A model generated the notes under the pieces. It was not told the origin of the DNA, searched no databases, and saw only the letters and a list, made by a program, of their open reading frames with translations. 64,000 nucleotides of DNA from UBA8337 sp963932545 (GTDB taxonomy: Bacteria; Pseudomonadota; Alphaproteobacteria; RS24). Location: the NCBI GenBank assembly GCA_963932545.1, contig CAWVRH010000008.1:1-64000 (forward strand), in the 5' to 3' direction. Position numbers and translations under genes: made by a program. Shown in pieces: positions 59,985 to 64,000 of this stretch (position 1 is its first letter; every line of letters starts with the position of its first letter).

Positions 59985-60863
59985 ATGTCTGACGCAAAAA
60001 CCGTTGGCATCATTGGAGCCGGACAAATGGGATGTGGCATTGCTCATGTCTTTGCCTTGTCCGGCTTCCGTGTCCTTCTCAATGATATTTCCCAAGACCG
60101 AATTGAAGCCGGTATTGCCACGATTACCGGCAATATGGCGCGCCAAATCGCTTCCGGAAAATTAGCCGAAGCCGATAGTGAAGCCGCCCTAGCGCGCATT
60201 CACCCAGCGACCAGTTTGGGCGCTATGGCCGAGGTTGATTTGGCCATTGAAGCGGCCAGCGAAAACGAAGCCATTAAAATTGAAATTTTACGCGAAGTCA
60301 GCTCGGTGCTAGCCCCCGATGCGATTATCGCTTCCAACACATCGTCCATCTCCATCACCCGCTTAGCGGCCGCTACCGATCGCCCCGAGCAATTCATTGG
60401 CATGCATTTCATGAACCCAGTGCCGGTGATGAAATTGGTCGAAATCATTCGCGGCATTGCCACCTCGCAAGAGACCTTTGAAGTCACCAAAGCGATTGTC
60501 GAAACCCTCGGCAAAACCGCCTGCGTGGCCGAAGATTTTCCAGCCTTCATCGTCAATCGCATTCTTTTGCCGATGATCAATGAAGCCGCTTTCACGCTTT
60601 ACGAAGGTGTGGGCAATATCGATAGCATTGATAAAGCCATGCGGCTGGGTGCCAATCATCGTATGGGGCCATTCGAGCTTGCCGATTTCATTGGCCTCGA
60701 TACTTGCCTCAGCATTATGCAAGTGCTGCACGACGGACTGGGCGACAGCAAATATCGCCCGTGCCCCTTGCTGATTAAATATGTCGAAGCGGGCTGGCTG
60801 GGTCGCAAGAGCGGCAAAGGCTTTTACGACTACAGCGGCGACGCCCCCGTACCTACTCGCTAA
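59985..60863 (+). CDS. hbd: 3-hydroxybutyryl-CoA dehydrogenase
   Basis: The 292-residue protein has the NAD-binding VGIIGAGQMGCGIAHVFALS, catalytic-region ASNTSSISITRLAAATDRPE and GMHFMNPVPVMKLVEIIRG, and the C-terminal FVNRILLPMINEA-type and LGRKSGKGFYDYS helices. It oxidises 3-hydroxybutyryl-CoA in beta-oxidation or polyhydroxybutyrate turnover, or the reverse. Right after etfBA, a placement frequent in alphaproteobacteria. Confidence 0.93.
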   Translation: MSDAKTVGIIGAGQMGCGIAHVFALSGFRVLLNDISQDRIEAGIATITGNMARQIASGKLAEADSEAALARIHPATSLGAMAEVDLAIEAASENEAIKIEILREVSSVLAPDAIIASNTSSISITRLAAATDRPEQFIGMHFMNPVPVMKLVEIIRGIATSQETFEVTKAIVETLGKTACVAEDFPAFIVNRILLPMINEAAFTLYEGVGNIDSIDKAMRLGANHRMGPFELADFIGLDTCLSIMQVLHDGLGDSKYRPCPLLIKYVEAGWLGRKSGKGFYDYSGDAPVPTR

Positions 60864-60877
60864 TCCGACTGGGCTCG

Positions 60878-61504
60878 CTAATCCGCCAAATAAACATCCA
60901 GCAAAGCATGCACAGGCGCGCTATCCCAATCCGCTTCTCCGGCCAATCGGCCTATCTCTAAACCTTCCGGCGACACCAAGAGAGTTGTCGGCAGACCGAT
61001 GAGTTTGGCGACACGCGCCGATTTATAACTCGGGTCATAGGCGCGGGTTAATTTCGAAATGCCTAACTCATTGAGAAAAGCTTCTGGCTTTTTCGCGCCG
61101 CCACGATCGACGGAGAGCGCGATGACACGGACGTTTTTATCGCCATAGCGTTTGGCCAGCGTATCCAATTGGGGCATTTCTTTGCGGCAGGGCGCGCACC
61201 ATGTCGCCCAGAAATTAACCACCAATAGCTCGCCCTTAAACTTGTCCAAAGACAGCGGAGCTTTATCCGCCGTTTGCAGCACTAGGCTGGGCAAAACCTT
61301 GGGGCTTGGGTGGGTGACGAAATTTTTGAGGCTTTGGCCTGTCTCGGCACTCGGCGCTTCGGCGGTTTTTTCACTCTCCACCTTGCTTTCCCTGCCCTCC
61401 TTCTTGTATAGGGTTTGAACGCCTGCAAAGGCAAAAACACCCAAGACAATCAGGGTCGCAAAACGGCTCTTACGAGAGCGGACAAATCGGCTAAGTTGTG
61501 ACAA
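60878..61504 (-). CDS. TlpA-like membrane-anchored thioredoxin
   Basis: The 208-residue protein has an N-terminal signal anchor (about residues 15-32), a polar linker, and a thioredoxin-fold domain with active site FWATWCAPCRKEMPQLD and the cis-proline region IGLPTTLLVSPEG. It faces the periplasm and likely reduces disulfides for cytochrome c maturation, as TlpA does. Placed divergently 31 bases from argH, a common alphaproteobacterial order. Confidence 0.92.
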   Translation of the reverse strand: MSQLSRFVRSRKSRFATLIVLGVFAFAGVQTLYKKEGRESKVESEKTAEAPSAETGQSLKNFVTHPSPKVLPSLVLQTADKAPLSLDKFKGELLVVNFWATWCAPCRKEMPQLDTLAKRYGDKNVRVIALSVDRGGAKKPEAFLNELGISKLTRAYDPSYKSARVAKLIGLPTTLLVSPEGLEIGRLAGEADWDSAPVHALLDVYLAD

Positions 61505-61535
61505 GATACAAGCCTCCTAAAAGGGGAAGAGAACA

Positions 61536-62933
61536 ATGAGCAATCGCATGTGGGGCGGCCGGTTTGGTAGCGGCCCCGACGACATAATGGAAGAGATAAA
61601 CGCATCCATCGGATTTGACCAGCGTCTGTTTGCGCAAGACATCCGCGGATCCTTGGCGCACGCCGAAATGCTAGTCGCCCAAGGCATTATTTCTGCCGAA
61701 GACGGCGCCTCGATAAGCCAAGGCCTGACCCAGATACTAGCCGAGATTACCGCTGGCGAGTTTACTTTTTCGCGCGCGCTCGAAGACATTCACATGAATA
61801 TTGAAGCGCGCCTCGCCGAGCTCATAGGCCCAACCGCTGGGCGCTTGCACACCGCGCGCTCGCGCAACGACCAAGTAGCAACGGACTTCCGGCTTTATGT
61901 GCGCGATACGCTCGACCATTTAGCCGCGCAAATCAGTACGCTGATGGGCGTTTTGGTAAACAAAGCCGAGACCCATGCCGATACGATTATGCCTGGCTTC
62001 ACGCATTTGCAGCCCGCTCAACCGGTAAGCTTTGGCCACCATATGTTGGCCTATGTCGAAATGCTATCGCGCGACCATGGCCGCCTGATGGATGCCCGCA
62101 AGCGGATGAACGAAAGTCCCCTAGGCGCCGCCGCTTTGGCTGGCACGGGCTTTGATATCGACCGCCATGCGACAGCCAAAGCTTTGGGCTTTGATGCCCC
62201 CACAGGCAATAGTATGGACAGTGTTTCGGCGCGTGATTTCGCGTTGGAAGCTCTCTCGGCGGCGGCGATTTGCGCCACGCATCTATCGCGCTTGGCCGAA
62301 GAGATTGTGGTTTATGCGACGCCGAACTTTGGCTTTTTCACCCTGCCGGACGCGTTTTCGACGGGCTCTTCTATCATGCCGCAAAAACGCAACCCCGATG
62401 CCGCTGAATTGATACGGGCCAAATCGGGCCGCATCATTGGCGCGCTAACGGGTCTGTTTATCGTCATGAAAGGTCTGCCGCTGGCTTACTCGAAAGACAT
62501 GCAAGAAGACAAAGAGGGCGTGTTCAATGCGCTCGACAGTCTCTCGCTTTGTTTGGCCGCTATGGCGGGCATGATGGACACATTGGGCGTAGACGGGACG
62601 GCCATGCACAAAGCCGCCGGCAATGGATATTCGACGGCCACAGATTTAGCCGATTGGCTGGTGCGCGAGGCGGGCTTGCCGTTTCGCGATGCCCACCATG
62701 CCACGGGCGCTTTGGTGGCACTGGCCGAAGACAAATCCTGCTTGTTGGATGAGCTGAGCCTCGACGATATGCAAAGCGTCAATGCCAGCATCACGCAAGG
62801 TATTTTCGATGTATTGAGCGTAGAGAACTCGGTGAAAAGCCGCACCAGCTATGGCGGCACGGCGCCCGATAATGTGCGCGCCATGGTAGCGAAATGGCAG
62901 GATTGGTTAACAGAAAATGAGGCGGCGCAGTGA
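61536..62933 (+). CDS. argH: argininosuccinate lyase
   Basis: ArgH cleaves argininosuccinate to arginine and fumarate. The 465-residue protein begins MSNRMWGGRFGSGPDDIMEE and has the fumarase/aspartase-superfamily loop GSSIMPQKRNPDAAELIRAK, plus TARSRNDQVATDFRLYVRDT and PGFTHLQPAQPVSFGHHMLA. An AGGGGAAGAG precedes the ATG. Its TGA is overlapped by the start of the lipoprotein gene. Confidence 0.97.
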   Translation: MSNRMWGGRFGSGPDDIMEEINASIGFDQRLFAQDIRGSLAHAEMLVAQGIISAEDGASISQGLTQILAEITAGEFTFSRALEDIHMNIEARLAELIGPTAGRLHTARSRNDQVATDFRLYVRDTLDHLAAQISTLMGVLVNKAETHADTIMPGFTHLQPAQPVSFGHHMLAYVEMLSRDHGRLMDARKRMNESPLGAAALAGTGFDIDRHATAKALGFDAPTGNSMDSVSARDFALEALSAAAICATHLSRLAEEIVVYATPNFGFFTLPDAFSTGSSIMPQKRNPDAAELIRAKSGRIIGALTGLFIVMKGLPLAYSKDMQEDKEGVFNALDSLSLCLAAMAGMMDTLGVDGTAMHKAAGNGYSTATDLADWLVREAGLPFRDAHHATGALVALAEDKSCLLDELSLDDMQSVNASITQGIFDVLSVENSVKSRTSYGGTAPDNVRAMVAKWQDWLTENEAAQ

Positions 62934-63067
62934 GGCTTCGCTCTAGCTTAACGCTGATTGTGCTAGCTTTTCTGGTAAGCGCGACAGTGGCTTGCGGTAA
63001 ACGCGGGCCCCTAAGCTTGCCGCAAGCGGCTGTGACAGATATTCGTTTTGTAGAAATAGAGAGTTAA
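62930..63067 (+). CDS. small LptM-like lipoprotein
   Basis: A GTG at 62930-62932 overlaps the argH TGA by 4 bases (GTGA) and opens a 45-residue frame: MRLRSSLTLIVLAFLVSATV, then ACGKRGPLSLPQAAVTDIRF and VEIES. A signal peptide ends at a cysteine followed by GKRGPL, the signature of LptM/YifL lipoproteins, which help LptD fold in the outer membrane. The residue at -3 is Thr, so the lipobox is slightly atypical. The argH-lptM-lysA order is conserved in many proteobacteria, which supports the call. Confidence 0.8.
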   Translation: MRLRSSLTLIVLAFLVSATVACGKRGPLSLPQAAVTDIRFVEIES

Positions 63068-63069
63068 AA

Positions 63070-64000
63070 ATGGATCATTTCTTGTATCGAGATGGCGCTT
63101 TACATGCCGAAGATATTGCAGTCGCCGAGATTGCGAAAGCCGTTGGCACGCCTTTTTATTGCTATTCCACCGCCACCCTAGAACGCCATTTTTCGGTTCT
63201 AGATAAGTCGCTAGCCGATGTGGGCCTCGAGGACCGGCTGATTTGCTATTCGGTAAAAGCCAATTCCAATATTGCCGTGATTGCCACTTTGGCCAAACTA
63301 GGCGCGGGCGCCGATATTGTTTCGCAAGGTGAAATGGTGCGCGCCTTGAAGGCGGGTATTGAGCCCAGCAAAATCGTGTTTTCCGGCGTTGGAAAAACCG
63401 CCGATGAAATGCACGCCGCCTTAGGCGCGGGTATTTTACAGTTCAATGTAGAGAGCCTATCTGAGATTGACATGCTGGCAAGTGTCGCGACCCGCATGGG
63501 CAAAGTGGCCCAAGTGGCGCTTCGGGTGAACCCAGACATTGATGCGGGGACGCATGAAAAAATCTCTACGGGCAAAGCCGAGAATAAGTTTGGCATCGCA
63601 TGGGAAGACGCTGAAGCGGGTTTCGCCCATGTCCAGAAGCTCGATGGCGTCGAAGCCAAAGGCATTGATATCCATATCGGGAGCCAAATTACCGATCCAG
63701 AACCGTTCCGTCTCGCCTTTGAAAAAGTGGCGGGTTTGCTGACTAGTTTGCGCGCGAAAGGCCATATCATCGAGCGTCTAGACTTGGGCGGCGGCCTCGG
63801 CGTGCCCTATGCTCGTGACAATGACCCGCCTCTAGACCCGGCCATTTATGCCAATCTTATCGCCGATATACTGGGCGACAAAGGATGCACCATCATGCTG
63901 GAACCGGGGCGTCTGATTGCCGCCAATGCGGGTGTCTTGGTAACTTCCGTCATTCGCGCCAAACAAGGCAAAGCGAAAAATTTTATGATTGTCGATGCCG
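63070..64000 (+). CDS. lysA: diaminopimelate decarboxylase (3' end cut by window edge)
   Basis: LysA makes lysine from meso-diaminopimelate with pyridoxal phosphate. The visible 310 codons show an alanine-racemase-like barrel with the PLP lysine in ICYSVKANSNIAVIATLAKL, the ligand region ADIVSQGEMVRALKAG, KFGIAWEDA, IDIHIGSQITD, DLGGGLGVPY and MLEPGRLIAANAGVLV. Start ATG is 2 bases after the lipoprotein stop. With lysC at the left end, two lysine-pathway genes bracket the window. Confidence 0.96.
   Translation, partial: MDHFLYRDGALHAEDIAVAEIAKAVGTPFYCYSTATLERHFSVLDKSLADVGLEDRLICYSVKANSNIAVIATLAKLGAGADIVSQGEMVRALKAGIEPSKIVFSGVGKTADEMHAALGAGILQFNVESLSEIDMLASVATRMGKVAQVALRVNPDIDAGTHEKISTGKAENKFGIAWEDAEAGFAHVQKLDGVEAKGIDIHIGSQITDPEPFRLAFEKVAGLLTSLRAKGHIIERLDLGGGLGVPYARDNDPPLDPAIYANLIADILGDKGCTIMLEPGRLIAANAGVLVTSVIRAKQGKAKNFMIVDA

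Noticed and set aside
59029..59997. Minus-strand frame of 322 codons opposite etfA
   Set aside because: Lies wholly antisense to a conserved EtfA; Arg/His/Gly/Phe-rich composition typical of shadow frames.

Overview
The window is a stretch of chromosome from a free-living alphaproteobacterium with roughly balanced base composition. Almost every gene is a housekeeping or core-metabolic gene with a typical alphaproteobacterial neighbour set: DUF4167-prmC-prfA-ispG-rodZ-ptsP-lysC, ubiG/nitrilase/comF, xerD-aroK-aroB, dnaJ-cobS-cobT, SUV3-like helicase-S4-fdxA-carD-rpoH, and etfBA-hbd. Several genes have close counterparts in mitochondria or other eukaryotic compartments (SUV3 helicase, NDUFAF5-like methyltransferase, Coq4, Coq7, HIG1-type protein). 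Order and genus cannot be fixed from the sequence alone; a marine heterotroph is plausible. There is no phage, insertion sequence, CRISPR array or obvious island. Coding density is very high: no gap exceeds 300 bases. The longest, 33258-33519, lies between an acyl-CoA dehydrogenase and a helicase and holds two inverted repeats.

Layout. 1-8136 (minus): a probable long co-directional run lysC, ptsP, rodZ-like, ispG, prfA, prmC, then DUF4167 cut by the window edge. 8248-13320: ubiG and an NDUFAF5-like methyltransferase on plus; nitrilase, comF, mutT and argJ on minus. 13352-19252: a parvulin-type foldase divergent from secA, then pyrF and an epoxide-hydrolase-like enzyme. 19249-23733 (minus): accA, xerD, an unrecognised 801-residue secreted protein and a 45-residue membrane protein. 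23885-26919 (plus): aroK, aroB and a CNNM/CorC transporter, closed by convergent bolA. 27387-31054: dnaJ-like gene plus cobS and cobT. 31083-33257 (minus): rpmB, a hotdog thioesterase and an acyl-CoA dehydrogenase. 33520-39662 (plus): SUV3-like helicase, S4 protein, TerB-like protein, FdxA, CarD with a histone-H1-like tail, and RpoH, then tRNA-Arg(CCU). 39834-49610: envelope and small-molecule metabolism (beta-barrel protein, FMN oxidase-like protein, cytochrome c, thiolase, hydrolase, GlpD with a Lys-rich tail, acyl-CoA ligase, metallo-hydrolase, TusA, ArsC-like protein, Coq4). 49725-55648: tRNA-Leu(CAA), ClC, DedA, DsbB, Coq7, HNH nuclease, AlkA-type glycosylase and Glu-Q-tRNA(Asp) synthetase. 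55702-60863 (plus): acyl-CoA dehydrogenase of methylsuccinyl-CoA dehydrogenase type, HIG1-like protein, cobalamin adenosyltransferase, EtfB, EtfA and 3-hydroxybutyryl-CoA dehydrogenase. 60878-64000: TlpA-like thioredoxin, argH, a small LptM-like lipoprotein, and lysA running off the end.

How the genes fit together. Two themes recur. One is acyl-CoA metabolism: accA, two acyl-CoA dehydrogenases, thiolase, acyl-CoA ligase, ETF and Hbd. With cobalamin supply and adenosylation (cobS, cobT, pduO-type), this suggests an ethylmalonyl-CoA-type acetyl-CoA assimilation module. The other is aerobic ubiquinone synthesis (ubiG, coq4, coq7).

The most interesting signals are regulatory. A perfect 8-bp hairpin hides the Shine-Dalgarno sequence of rpoH and looks like an RNA thermometer. 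A promoter followed at once by an intrinsic-terminator-like hairpin lies ahead of carD. A possible leaderless mRNA starts the FMN-oxidase gene. Two unrelated proteins (CarD, GlpD) carry histone-H1-like Lys/Ala tails.
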